Positions 1 through 13,930 of a DNA stretch of 64,000 bases are shown here, piece by piece. The translations under genes and the position numbers were made by a program. Source of the stretch: Sphagnum magellanicum (lineage: Eukaryota > Streptophyta > Sphagnopsida > Sphagnales > Sphagnaceae); the NCBI GenBank assembly GCA_021904315.1, contig CM038916.1, forward strand, positions 15,560,065 to 15,624,064, in the 5' to 3' direction. The notes under the pieces are model-generated. The model saw only the letters and a list, made by a program, of their open reading frames with translations, had not been told where the DNA came from and ran no database searches. Numbering within the stretch: position 1 is the stretch's first letter; the number at the start of each line of letters is the position of its first letter.

Positions 1-1900
1 ATGGGTAATAATACATCAATTTGTTAGCATATGTGGAGAAGTGGTTTCAATGGATGTTGGAGATTTTTTGAAATACCATGTACAACAAGCTACACTTACC
101 TAATAGTGGTTTTGATATAATTGGCCTTCTTTTTAGATATAATATTCATCTACGAGAAAGGTACCAATGTTGTTAAAGGTCAACAACAAGTTAGTGCTAT
201 AATAGGAAGTTGAGTTTGTAGTGTTGGATGAACTTGATGCTATCAAAGTTAATTTCATGAATTGAATTAGATAATATTAAAAAAGACACATGTATACTTG
301 TGCAAATGTATCAAATTGTGATAGGAAAAGTTGAGTTGAATTGCTTTAACATGCACACACTATAGTCTCTAGTTAGATTTGATAGTTTCATGCTAAATAA
401 TTAATATATTTTTTAAAATTTAATTTCAACAAGTAGATTTTTATTTTTTTGATATTAAAAAATCCTCTTATATCATGTATTTGGAGACGTATGCACAATG
501 TGTCTAGATGGTTACACTTTTAAGCATTCAAATGTGGAGATCATGTTTCAAAATATTGAAATGTCATCATTTTGTTTTGATAAGGGTTTTGAGATGATAA
601 CAAGGTTTCTATTGCATAATATATAACTTTATGTGGTTTGTGGTTGGAACCCAATTTGCATGAACAAGGTTCCTACTATTTTGTGTTTGGGGAGTTGATC
701 CCCAGTGTGTGGCTTTGGAGTCCCATATTTTGTGTTATAAGATTAGAATGTACAAAGGAGAAATATGACACATGGTTGATGCCAAGTTTGTAAATTTTTA
801 ATGTTTGTTTTGAACCTTGATTCCTACAATGTGCAAATGAATACATTTTGTAACATGAAAGATTTGTTTGCATGTTTTCATGTGTCTTTGTTAGTTTCCA
901 TAAATGAATGCAATCTAATAATGCATGTCAACAATGTGGTAATATTATTTTAATTTGAAAAATTAAAAAGTAACTTAATTGATGTTGAAGTTGTCAAGAT
1001 ATTAAAGTATTGAATTGTAGCAACTACATGTTGTGAAAGATGTCTTTTTTTGTACAATTTAGTTGAAAAATTGAAATAAAACGTAATTGGATTCAAAGAA
1101 TATGCTTTCAAAAAAGTTTTAATTCTATAAGCACATTAGAATCAACTATGGATGTCGTGTTTTTATTATTGAGCCAAATTATGATCAGGTTTTATACTTT
1201 TGGAATGCCCAAAAACATCATTATTTTCATATCAAGTACTCACTTAATGTATCATTTCATTAGTAGAAAACAACCTTTTTTAACCAAACAATTTTCAACT
1301 TTGAATTATTTCATATTTAATAAAAAAATTAGTTGGTTACCAAGTAAATAATGTTGCTTACTGATTTGGATAGTAATTGGAAATGATGTTTGACTAAAGT
1401 GCTACTTCTAAAATATTCTTAGAATCGAACAACTTCACAGTTGATCTCTAGTTGAGTTGTCAACTAAAGATATGGTTTCATCAGGTGTCATGATATCACA
1501 AATCTTTTGTTTGAATATTTTTGTAATATTTTGGATATTTTGATACTCATTTAGGAGTGGATGAAAATTAATCAAGATGGATGAATCAAGCATTGTTATT
1601 GGTTGATGTGGTTATGTCACAAGTCATTTATTCAACTATTTTGGTAGTATTAATTTTGGATGGATGAAAAATATCAAGTTAGGTGGATGAAACATTGTGT
1701 ATGTTCACAAGTTGGAAAGTTTAGGGGTTACTATCAACGTTTTAATTTGGAATTCTTATTTGTAACCAAAATGGCTCTCATCCATAATAAGCTATAAAAG
1801 AATGGGAATATTTTACAAGAAGATTCACCCAATTTTTCCTATAAAGGGCAAATAAAGTACAAATAATTAATTATCTTTTTCTATATTTGGATATATAATG
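1..1900. other. AT-rich spacer, no gene seen
   Basis: Low-GC sequence with only short open frames that show no family resemblance, no codon bias and no splice-site pattern. No terminal repeats or RNA gene were recognised by eye. Confidence 0.6.
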
Positions 1901-1929
1901 AAAACTGAATATAAAAGCTTCACAATTTT

Positions 1930-3960
1930 TACTCTTAAAATAGCCCTTTTAAACCAAGCCTAGGCCAATTTTTTCTAAATAGCTTAACCACATGACCTAA
2001 GTGAAAGCCTAATCTTTAGTGCCACATTGTGGCCTACTTTTATGTGACATGTTTCATGGCTTAGGTCTAAGTTTAAATCTATAACTATTAATGAATTGTA
2101 ATATTTATATTAATTTATTTATATTAATTCTCATTAATTCAATAATAATAATAACAAAAAATATTATTATTACTACTTCAGTAGTTATAGTAGTTTTTAA
2201 ATAATAATTCATGTAATGATATAATATCATTATATTGATTAATGAAAATGTTGAAATTATTTTTTATTTTATTATAATTCTAGTTAATAACTAACCTAGG
2301 TTATTTAATTTTTTATTTTTCTTATTTTTATCTCCCTTATTAGTTATAAATATTATTAATTACAATAGTAAATGGTTAGTAGTAATAAAAATTTATCAAA
2401 AAATCATAATTTCAATAGGTATAGTAATCTTTTAATAATTGTGCCTAGTTATACCTAAGTAGTCTACTAAGCCTACGCCAATCAATAATTAAACTAGTTG
2501 GTGGACTAACTATTTGTCTATTTAATGTAGCTACTAGTTTAACTAAACCTAGGTTAAGTAGACTATGAGCTTTGATCTAGGCCTAACTAAACTTAAACTA
2601 GGTTCTAATTGAATTGTAATTAGGTTACAATTGATTAAGTTGTTATTAGGTTGTAACTTGGTTACAATTAATTGGTTTGTAACTAGGTTGCAATTCAATT
2701 GTTCATCCCATATTTTTTGTTTTCCGTTTCAAAGAATCCAAACTACATAAGGAAGTGAACTAAAAATGTTGGAAAAACAAAAGAATGAAAATTTAATAAC
2801 CATTTAAGACAAGCCAATCAAAAAAGCTCAACCCAAAATGAAATAGGATTTTCTTGACTAAGTGCCACATGGCCTAAGTTTAAGCATAACTTAGGTGTCA
2901 TGTGACTTAAGTTTAGGCCTAGCCTAAGGACGACATAGGCTATTAAAATTTAACCTAACCTAGGTGCCACATTATTGAACCTAAGTGGCTTATGTTTAGT
3001 TTACATCAGAAATTTATAGGCTTCATGGGTTTGTATTATTTAAACATGAATGTCATAAATTATTTAAACGCATAAATCATGTGCACAACTTTTGTGTGTA
3101 AACAACACAAATTGACATATAATATCTATGTTTAAACAATATGAATATGTATATGACATTCATGTCATAACAATGCACACAACATCGATGTTCAAACAAT
3201 ACAAGTAGACGAATGACATTCGTGTCTATTCCATACAAACCTATGAAAAGTAAATTCTACACAATTATTATTGCTAAATCATGGCCCATGAAGTTTGTGA
3301 TGTAGTGTAGGTGAAAATGTTTAGACCTAGCCTAAGTGCCTATATGTAGGCCAAACCTAGGTTTGGGTTAGTGCCAATGTTTAGACATAGCTTAGGTGCC
3401 TATGTGTAGGCCAAACCTAGGCTTAAGTTAAGTGTCAATGTTTAAACCTAGACTAGGTGGCCTATGTTTAAGTGCCATGTGGCATAACTTAATTTAATGT
3501 TGAGGTGGCATATCCTTTCGATGTGGATGTGCCACATGTCATTTAATTATTAATTGACCTTTTGCCCAATTGAATTGTAACACAATTGAACTTACAACTA
3601 TATTTGATGATGTCATGCAATGTCAATGAAAGGATCCCATCAAGAAATTGAAAATGACCTTTGGCTATAATGGTAAGTAAACGATGCCATGCAACATCAA
3701 TAAATGAAGTTCATTCACACTGGATCATAGTTGAAAATGACTTTCAACTATACTGGTTAGTAGGTTTACAACTAAAGTGGTCAATGTCCATGGTGCTAAC
3801 ATGTGTTTGTTGCTTTCAACTTGTTGATTTTTTGGGTTATATAGTTGCAAAAAAAATATGTTGTAGTTGCAAAAAACATTTTGCAATTGTATTTGTCATC
3901 TTCAACTTCAATTTGTAGTTGAAATCAAGTTGAAAACATAGTTGCAAAGGGGGAGCATTT
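1930..3960. repeat. AT-rich repeat-bearing region rich in CCTAGG words, probable old transposon interior
   Basis: The words CCTAGG, GCCTAGGCC and AACCTAGGTT recur through this stretch. A unit of about 61 bp beginning AATGTTTAGAC starts at about 3315 and 3375, with a weaker third copy at 3437. A looser two-fold repeat built on ATGTTTAAACAATA and GACATTCATGTC lies at about 3060-3230. AGTTGCAA words collect near 3845-3945. The same CCTAGG and AGTTGCAA vocabulary occurs inside the CACTA-like elements near 20.3-22.7 kb and 49.4-51.7 kb, so this may be a relative. No ends were found, so the identification is inference. Confidence 0.45.
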
Positions 3961-6900
3961 CTCCTAATGTTTGAATCAAGATTTTACACTTGGTTTTTTA
4001 TGTTTTGTTTTAAAGCACAACATTTTCCAAACCCCTTATTTTAACATTTTTTGGTTCACCTTTGATCTCACACACATGACCTATTTTGGCACATAAATTT
4101 TCATCAAAAGTCATATATAGCTTTAACTCTTAACGTTTTTTTCCTCAAAAACCATTTAAACATTTTACCTTTAAAGGCTTTTCCCCCTCAAAAATCATAA
4201 TTAGCCTTAACCTTAAAGGTATTCAAGGTCATTACACCTTCTCCAACATGGGTCATGACCAATGTTGTGCAAGTTCATCTTTTACCCATATATACATGCC
4301 AAGTGTGAACATCATATATTATTTACCCTAACCTATTTTCCTCAAATCAACATACCTTGATGAAAAACATATTCAAAGGTATGTAAATGTAAAAATTATA
4401 CCTTATTTGCAACCTTGGATATATGTAAAAAATACCCATACCCATAGCTAGATATGTTTTGGGTGCTATGTTTAAAAGAGCCAATGGGATTACTTTATAA
4501 GAGGATCTTGGGGTGCAAGCAAGGTAAAATAGACAGCTCATTACTCCTTATAAAAAAAAATTACATGTAGCCATGAAAAAGTTTTAATGTATTGAAAGTA
4601 GAATTTTTTTTTGTACAATAATAAACATGATAATAATCTTTCACTTTATGTTTAAAATGTTGAAAAACCCCATCTTGAAAGTAGAATTTTAAAAATAATT
4701 CTACTTGCATGAAATGTCTAATCTTACAAAATGGGCTACATGTAGATGAAATATTGATTAAAAAAACATTCAACTTAATGGAGCCATAAATTTTTTTATG
4801 TATTATCAAATTATGAAGTAGGTTATAATCATAATATATTCAATTTTTAATATGATGTAGGTTTGAACATTGTTTTGACCTAGTTAATTTCAAAAATACT
4901 TTCAATCTACTTTTATGATACCAAAGTTGTTCAAAGTTTGTATCCAACTTCCCATAAACTAAATGTAGGGCCTTATGATTTTATATTTCTACTTCAAAAT
5001 ATTTTGAATCTACTTTCTTGTGTCCATATCAAAAAGTGTTCCATTTTTTCATTAGACTTTGGGCGGACTACTTTTTTTGTTTACTTTACCTTGCCATGAA
5101 ACCTTTTTTTAGCCCTTTCCAAATTTTCACATGAAAGAATTTTTGAATGAAATCTTCTGCAATGTGCTATATATATATATCCCCAATATATCATATGTTC
5201 TATGTTAATCATTGTTGAATAAATATGAAATTTTTGAACTATGCCAAATTTTGTGTTTGATCTTGAAAAATTATCATTTGGAACATACTTTGAATTTCTA
5301 AAATTTTCAAATTCCATAATTTTAATTGTGAGTTTTTTAAAAGTATGGGTAGTAGGCTAGTATCATTTAAATATTTTTAACATCAAAATGTTTATTAAAA
5401 AAATTCCTTTACCCTAGTCCTTTGCAACATTGATTACTTTAACATAACTATTGTGCAAGTTCAAAAGTCTTTTACTAAAACCAAAATCCAAATCAATTTT
5501 TTAATTTGAATTCCTCAACACTCATATTACTCCTTTAGCACAACTTGGAATGACTAACATAAGTTTAAAATGTTAAAACAAAAACAAATTTAAAAAGCTT
5601 ACATTTTCCACCATGGTTTTTGGCTCCTTTGAACATAGTTACCCATCTACCAAAATAATTACTTTTGTATACTTGGACCTTAACTTAATGGAAAATTTTG
5701 AATGTTAATATACCATTATCCAAAGGCATATAAAATATATATATTTACACAACATCAGTCATGACTAATATTAGGTGGGTATTAAGTTGCTTAGTCAATC
5801 AATTGTTTTTTTATTTGTTTCTCACAATGAAAATGAATTGGTATCACAAACAATGATAACCGGTTTGAGAATTGACTATTCGATTTTCACTTGAAAGCAA
5901 ACTATGTTGAAGAGACTAAATTCAAGAGACCTAAGTGCCATCGATGGCTTAACTCGGGTATGATTTTCAAGCGTATAGGTAGTAACTTGTCTTTAGGTTT
6001 ATAGTTTATAAAGGTTTTAAAAGGTTTTAAAAAAATTGGGATTTGGATTAGGGATCCAACTTGGTGGCAACTAAGGTTAAGAATTAGCATGGTGGCACCC
6101 AATGGGGTCCCAACATTTGCATTTACATGAGTTTCATATATCTATTACCTCCTTCATTGATAAAAATCCTCATGTTTCTCCCCCATTCTAATTTATTTGT
6201 TTTTCTTTATTTCTTTTGTACACTTTACGTCTTGTTCCAAGGTTATGTTATGCGCTTTCTTTGTTGAAGCTTTGTGCGTTCTTGTGCTTGTTTTGTTTTT
6301 GTTAGAACTTTGTTTCCTTTTGGAACTTCGTTGACACTTTGTTCATTTTTTCACTAACCTTTTCTTCGAGTTTTTTTCTTTTGTTTTTTTTGTTGAAATC
6401 TTTGAATGTTATTGCTATAGTTCATTGCCATCACGCTTACTTGGCATCAATGGTTGCTCAATATCCCTCCTATTCATCAATTGCTAATGTTGTTCATTGT
6501 TGATTACTATTGTTCATTGTCAATTGTTACTACTAGCCATTGGTTGTTGTTCCTTGTTGTCAATTGTTGATGCTCATCATTGATTATTGTTTCATATTAA
6601 TTGTTGTTCGTTGTTGGGGGTTGTTGTTTACTACTTAACGTTGAATATTGGTAACATTATTACTTTGATGTTGTTGTTTGAACTTCAAGTACAATAACTT
6701 TTCCTTTGTCCTTGTCGATTGTTATTAGTCATCATCAATTATTGTTCATGTTTTGTTGTTACAGTTGGTATTTCCTTCCTTTTGCTTTGTGTAGGTTTTA
6801 GAACATTCAAAGGTCTAATGTTGATGTTCAACCTTGAACTTTTTTTCAATGCCAATTTTTTTTCTTTTGTAATTTTTTTATTTGTTAAAGCTTGTTGGTT

Positions 6901-9650
6901 TGTTAATTCCTTTTCAAAAATCTCGTAGAGCTCAATTTTTGTAAAACTTGACCTTTGTTTCTTTTTTAAAAAGATTCATAGAGCTTAAACTTTGTTTTTG
7001 TTATATTTTGTCTATTATGTTTGGTTATTTTTGTTGATGTTTTTTTTTGTTGTACTTTTCAAAAATTAAGTTTTAATTACATTTTTTTTGGTGCAAGATT
7101 TGTATTGCAACCATTTCATTTCATTCATTTAAGAATTGGCTTTGCATTTTCACACAATGGTGAGAGGAAAGAAATGTGTGAATATTTTTTTCTATAAATA
7201 AATGCTTGCACTTTCATTTCTAATAGTGCTTTTGTAGATCATAAAGTTGTTTGATTTCTTTTTTACTCATTGAGTTGCATTTCTTGTGAAAAATCAAACA
7301 TGGAATAGTCCCTTGAAAATGACAAATAAATAAATAAAAATGTATGTGAGGTTTTATTGAATGAAATGTGAAAGCATGGTTAGGTGGCTCAAAAGTGGTG
7401 CTTGAGAGTCCATAATCTAACATTAGGGTCCATTGACGATTGGGGTACCAAAATGGAATGTCTAATTGAAAAAGGACTACAAAAGATAACATTGGATTTT
7501 TGTTTATCTTACATTATTATAATTGTAATGGATTGTTGTATGCCAATAGATAAAATGATGTCTTTTCAAATTAATAAAAACATTTAAAAATAATTTGGAT
7601 ACTATTTTAATGTCATTTTAAATCTTGTAAACTAAAGGAATCAAATGTTTAAATTATTTTTTTTTTAAAAAGTAATCAAAAGGAAGGCATAAAATCACAC
7701 AATTGATTTCAATTTTTTGTTACAACAAAAACATGCTCCCTTTTATGAAAGTACATGTTCATTGGATGAATTTGATGAAAAACCAGATCATTCAAAAATT
7801 TCAAGGTCTTAAAATTTTGAAGGAAATAGCTACAAGGTAAAGGACTCATTTTAAAAACCATTTGATAAAAAAATTATGTTCAATGGGTTCAAAATGTTTA
7901 GCTTTAGATGCAAGTCACATGTGCAGGAAATAAACATGTTTGGTTGTCAATTGAAACCCATTTTGGGATGTTTTGCATTTATGGCATTAAACAAAAGTAT
8001 TCATACACAACTATGTATGATTGTGAAAAATAATCATTAACACATGAATTATCTTATATTGAACTATTCAAATTTTCTCACTTAAGTTTGTTTCATGTAT
8101 CTGTTATTTGTAAAAAGTAGTTCTAAAAAGTCTTTAAGTCCTTTTTTTCCTTTTTTGCACTATCATTTTTTTTTGCAATTTTAGCAATTATCAAACCATA
8201 AATCTTATAATTATCCCCTATGCTTTTAGTCAAATATTAATATGACAACCTATGAATATCCTTAAACATCTGATTAATAAAAAAATCCATGCAAAAGATA
8301 ATTTTTTTGATATGAAATAGACTTTCAAGAATAAAAATTCACATCATTTAAAACTTTATATATATGTAAATTTTCAATGCCTCACTAATAAATTGTTCAT
8401 TTGATGATGCTTTATTTTTTAAATTTTTATTTTGACACTACTTTGACATATACTTTGAGTCCACATTTTTCATTTTTTCTATGTGATAGACATAGGGTTG
8501 TCATTTCAAAAGCCCATTACAAATCCATAATCTTTTTAGAATTCATCCAAAATTTTCATGATGATTTCCATTAAAGTTTATGACAACATGAATAATTGAA
8601 AAATTGAAAATATTAATTTTGAATATGGCTTTAAATTTTACGTTTGTATGTAATCCAAATAAATTACAAGTGAGACAATCCAAACAGTCCACCTATCCAT
8701 GCTTTCACCCTAAAGTGGAAATTGACAAGGAACCTTTATGAAAGAAGTATAAAGGAAATCCAAGTCTACAAACAAAAGTGAACATAAATTCAAAAATTGA
8801 TGTGGAAATAATGAATGAAAATCTTCCAAAGTTACATATGTAAAAAACTTTCAAAACCACATAGTAAGAATGTGTTATGTTGGGCATTTAATCATGTCAA
8901 TTATGACAAAGATGTTGATGTTTCTTTTCCACAAACCATGCATTTTATTATTTGTTAAAATAGCCCAATCCTAATTTCAAACCTAAAAATGAAAGCAAGA
9001 AAATGTTGATTTTTATACAATATAACAAGTGGAATATAATTGCATTGACAAAACATGTGTATGTAAACCATTTTGTTATTGCAAAAGTATTTGAAAAGGA
9101 AATGAACAATATTCCCTTAAGAGCAAATGTGGAAAAACCACTAGCAAAGAAAATGTTTAATTTGTTTAGGAGTTCAATCTTTGATTTTTTTGTTATTGAT
9201 GATCTTTTCAAGTTTCAAGAAAAATGATGTGTAGCAAAATGTTTTGAGGATCTCAGCCTTTTAATTGTCAAAATTCATTTGCTTGTGTCATTGTGGAAAA
9301 TGTGCATGTAAAGTTTTTCCTATATGCATTTATGTCCAAAAGTGTTTTTTCCTTCCAAAAATTAATTTTCATAAGAAATGTTGTGTGAGTTAGAGAATAA
9401 AGATTAAAAATTTGTATATTTTACTAACCTTGGTAAATGTCATTCAATGACCTAAATTGTATATTTTATTAACCTTGGCAAAATGTCATTTTTGACATTG
9501 CAAATTTAGATTTGTGAATGTCAAAAAATGCAAATGATATTTTTACATTTGTGATCAATTTTTGGGAACTAATTGGTTAACCCAAATCAGGGTTGTCAAA
9601 ATGGATGTGATGTCACAATTTGAATCTATCATCATATTGGTGTCTGCCCA
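3961..9650. other. AT-rich spacer, no gene seen
   Basis: Mostly T- and A-rich single-copy-looking sequence. The stretch around 6.2-7.1 kb is TTG/TTC-rich low-complexity DNA, and its open frames are products of that composition. I could not assign any protein, RNA gene or element end here. Confidence 0.55.
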
Positions 9651-9654
9651 AACA

Positions 9655-10210
9655 CATTAATGTTAGGACAAACCTTGAAAAAAATAAAATTGCAATCGAA
9701 AATTTTTTTGTTGCCAACTTTCAATCACCAAATCAAGTGATTGAAATTTTTTTGTCATCATCTAAATTTTTTTGGGGTGTTGCCCAAAAAAATTAGTTGT
9801 CTTATTAGCAATGGTTGGATCTCCACCATTGATCCAACGAGATTTTTTTTTTTTTTTTTTTGTTGTTGTCCAAAATATTTTTAGTTGTTGTTTGAAATTT
9901 CTAAGTAGTGCATGAAAAATTCGGTTGCCAAATTGAATGACCAAAACTTTGGCCACCAAATGTTTTGCGCATTACTTGGAATATTTTTGGTCGCTTGATG
10001 GATGATGGTTCAATCTCCACCATTGATTTGCATCCACCATTGATTTAATGATTGAAAATTTTTAGTTGCTGCCCAAACAAATTTAGTTGTTAGTTAAAAA
10101 GTTTTTAGCTATCACCTAAATTTGTTTTTTCTAATCACTAGCCAAATTTTTTTTGATTGTGGTAGGTTTATGGCAATCAAAAGTTGTTTTGATTGCCACA
10201 AGTTTCATGG
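9655..10210. repeat. Diverged short repeat cluster (TTGTTGCCCAAA / CCACCATTGAT words)
   Basis: Variants of the words TTTTTGGTTGCTGCCCAAA and CAATCTCCACCATTGAT recur many times in about 550 bp, on both strands and with irregular spacing. An 18-base T run starts at 9842. Such clusters resemble the subterminal repeats of plant DNA transposons, but no terminal inverted repeats were seen. The nearest coding remnant is the hAT fragment 1 kb to the right. Confidence 0.45.
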
Positions 10211-11222
10211 TGGCCAAATGACAAGATTTTTGCCCTTAATTTTCCTTATGCATTGACCTTGCTTTGACCTAGGTTGACCCTTTTTTGACATGACACCATG
10301 AAGTGTGAATGTTCAAATGGACACATGCATCCTAACCATGTACACTTGGATGCTATAACAACCTTAAAAAATATTATGATTGTTGTATTAAAATTGTAAG
10401 ATGTGAGATATTGGGTTTAGAAGAAGTTTTCAAAGTACTTATCTTGGCCATGCATTTTTTAAACCATGCAAGTATGCACTATGTTACGAGAAATTAAAGA
10501 AAATTACAAAGACTTGAAATATGTATTTATCAAAGCTACACAAGGTGATTTGAAAAAGTGTACAACTTGGCCCAATATTAAATTAGGGAAAGTAGTTAAA
10601 AGTGAAATAGAATTCATGTTAATTTTGGACTTCCCATAAATAAACCTAATATCTTAATGAAAACAATATATTGTTTAGTTGTTACTGAAAAACCTTTTTA
10701 TCTTCATTTTTTGAAATTCTTGCAAAAAATATTATCCAACATATTTTTTTCCTTTGTAGATTTGTTAGCAAAGTCATCATTTGTCAAAAAAATTGTACTT
10801 TAAAGAAGCTATTGTACTCTATTATAATAAACATAGTACTATGAAGATGATTGGACATGTGTTACTTCCTTTGACATGACAAATTTTTAAAAAATTATTG
10901 ATTGCCTTTCCTGTATTGTATTTGTTTGTGTTTTGAATTAATCTAAAGGTCATTGTTCTTGAGTGATGCATTATATTTTGACATATCCATGAGTTTGAAA
11001 TTGAATGATGAAATTGACACTTAAACTTTCTTTAATACCTAATTAAAGGGGATGCAAGTGTTGTTCTTGAGTTAACATGTTTGGCTTCCAACATTGAAAA
11101 CGAACTTTGTGATGTTTTGATTTTTATTTTTTTTTGAGGAAATATGAAAAAAAAACCATAATATTATAACCTCTTGGATCCTACATTTAAGAGTCTTCAT
11201 TTAGTATCTTCACTTATTTGCT
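10211..11222. other. AT-rich spacer, possibly eroded 5' part of the hAT element
   Basis: Nothing is readable as a protein. It precedes the recognisable hAT transposase tail on the same strand, so it may be the worn body of that element. I see no direct evidence beyond position. Confidence 0.3.
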
Positions 11223-11745
11223 ATGAACAAGATAAGGTCATCGTTGAAAAATATGATAGATTGTTTTTATCCTATGCTTTTAAAATGCCATCATCATTTA
11301 CACTTGTTGCTTGAATCTAAAAGTGGCATTGCTGACCAAGGAGTTCATGAAAATTATAATTTGGTTATTTTTAAAATAATAGCCAACACAAGCAAGTTAT
11401 CAAAAGAGCTTGATAATAGAGAGCTTTTGATTTTCAAGCAAATGTATGCTTCAATGTCGTGAGAAACATGAGATTATGTCTTTTACAATTTAATTCCTTA
11501 CCCATCAAATCTTAGAGATTGTTGATCATAATTGAGACAGAGGAATTTTTCTCTAACTAGAATACTTACTAATCTAAGGAGATGTTTGCAATAGACAATT
11601 CAAACAAATTGATTTTTGTGAACCCAATGACCCTAGGGTTGATTACAAATCTCCTTCTAGCTTTGTAGAACTAGTTGAAACTAAGGAATATTTAAATAAA
11701 GAGTTGGAAGAGTTTGAAAGAACTTTTGAAGGGATGAAGTTGTGA
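11223..11745 (+). pseudogene. hAT-family transposase remnant, C-terminal dimerisation region
   Basis: The plus strand reads a broken tail of a plant hAT (Ac/Tam3-like) transposase. From 11223 an open stretch contains MLLKCHHHLH, then SKELDNRELLIFK. After interruptions there is TRILTNLRRC at about 11557-11590 (the hATC signature region is normally followed by such a NLRR stretch). PNDPRVDYKSPSSF and a Glu-rich ELVETKEYLNKELEEFE then run to a stop at 11743. In intact relatives these segments are one continuous frame. Here stops and frame changes lie between 11460 and 11620. No terminal inverted repeats or 8-bp target duplication were located, so the limits are those of the recognisable coding only. 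Family assignment rests on memory of related plant hAT proteins. Confidence 0.6.
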
Positions 11746-13930
11746 AGAATAATGTTTTGGATAAAAAAACACTGTTACAAACTTTTTCATCAATTTCTAA
11801 ATTACTTTTACTTTTCAAGTTAAGGTGAAAACCAATTGTTATTTCATTTGGAGAACGTGCATGTCTAAGTCTAAGCTAAGTGGGAAAAAATAAAAAACTT
11901 GATACCTTGGTTGGTTCTCATTGGTCCAAATTTTTAAAAATATATATCAGGTCAATTCTTACACACCTATGTAAGAATTGGAACTGTCGGTTCTCAAAAA
12001 AGTGAGATCCACCCAACACTGGTCCTGACCTCAAAAAACTGGTGCAAAATACCAATTGTAAAATTGCACTAATAACAAAACATTCTCTAGCACAGAATTC
12101 TTGGACTTGGGATAGCTGTACATTCCATGCACAATTCTCAAGTTTGGAGAAAGTGTAACAGATACTCCCTACAGAGAAGTATTGTTCATGCAAGGAAGAT
12201 CTCTCTGCAAATGTTCAAACATCGTACACAATTTGTACATAAATTATACTAATTTAAAATTTGATTTTAGGACATGATCTCTGCAAATTTTCAAACCATC
12301 TTACACAGTTTATATGTAATTATACACTAATATAAATTGTGATTTTGAGGACATTCCATATCCATCTTCATGTCCAAGTGTTGGGAGGAATTGCATTACC
12401 AGAGAGGAGATACAATTGCTTGTGACCAGGGTCACAGCAATTGTATTCTCAGTAGTGCACTTTGTTCCATTGTCCACCCTAGACAGCAAGCCTGCACAGC
12501 TGCACCAGTAAGCAGAGTATAAGCTAAAAGTACAATTTGGAAATTTTCACAGAGGCCTTGCTTACAACTAGAATGCTCTTGGCATACCACATGTGACCCA
12601 CCTTGCACCTGAGCAAATGGGATCAAATGACGAGGAGCCTGATTGAAACGTACAAAGCTAGTTGTCGCAGATCAAAGCAGTTATCCTCACACAAAGTTTC
12701 AGTTCCAATGACAAACTTGGGTCAACCACACTGATATGAAAATTTCCCAAATTTCACCGTCAAAGAATTGCAGAAGCTACCTACCTTCAACTGAAGTCAG
12801 GTCGAGAATGGCCTCTAGAACTCATGAAGTCTCAGATTGAAATCCTGCATCCTGCATCCCTGCATTTCAAAGCCTTGGAGTAACTTGGATGTGAGGTTTA
12901 TCAACAGAGCCAAGAAGCAATGTCCACACAAACCTCTTGAAAATGCATTCCTGGCACCACATAAACTGGGGATCCAAACACAGCAACACCCTTCCTGTAC
13001 TAAGTGTTTTCACCTAGACTATAGTGCTGGATATATCAAAACTTTCGGTGTATACACATCTGTTTCTTTAACTCCTCTAAATTGTGACACATTAATAGAC
13101 ACATTGGGTGATATCCTATCCTCACTTGCTGCCACTATCAAATTCAACATGAAGCTCAACATATTGAGCTTCAACCAAACTGATTTTGCTGTTGAAATCC
13201 AGAGAGTTACCTGCATCACTCCAACACAAATCAGTTGTGCAAAGTGATTTACTTCACCATCTAAGCCTTAGGAAAATCAGAAGCTAGTTAACTGTGTGCA
13301 CTGACATTTAGTGAGAAAATTCTACATGATACAACTGTTGTCTCCTGTTCTGTGTCATCTATTTGGGATTTCAACCCAAAATCTCAATCCTCCATGCAGA
13401 GAATTGGTTTTACTAATCATCCCCTAGCCACTCTTAGTACCACGAAAGGCATTCAATACCTGGATACAATGTACAATGTCACAGTACATCTTGACATTGA
13501 AAAATCTACTAAATCTTTCTACAGTGGCGCTAAAACTGCTCTCTCTCAGTTAAGATCTAGTTCTTCAGTCGTGATGTACATGGGAAAACCCCAACTAGCT
13601 TTGCTAATCCATCTACCAGGCATATAGGCAACATTCTGCAAGATTGTAAGAGACCCAGATTGTTTGCTGAACAACATTCTGACTGTCCAAAACTACTTTC
13701 TATGGCAATGATTCAGGAGGAAGTGAGGAACAATAACCTGAGAACAAAAGTCATCTGTAAGCCCAAAGGTGTATGCAAGTGGGAGTGAGGGTGATAGAAG
13801 AATGGAAGCATGGTACTTGGACACAAAGAGCACAGGACATTGGCTATCAACGCAAGGAGGAAACTCAGGTACTTTACAGTTGGGGATAACTGCAACATAT
13901 GAACCTGGAGTTTGAACAAGCAAGGAAAGC
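11746..13930. other. Spacer and likely 3' flank of the GST-hemerythrin gene
   Basis: Base composition becomes more balanced from about 12.35 kb, as it does around the other host genes of the window. The open frames here have no recognisable domains and no matching splice phases. The part next to 13930 should contain the 3' untranslated region of the minus-strand gene. No polyadenylation site was pinned down. Confidence 0.45.

Noticed and set aside
12837-13247. 136-aa plus-strand open frame
   Set aside because: No domain, no bias and no splice support. It lies in the presumed 3' flank of the GST-hemerythrin gene.
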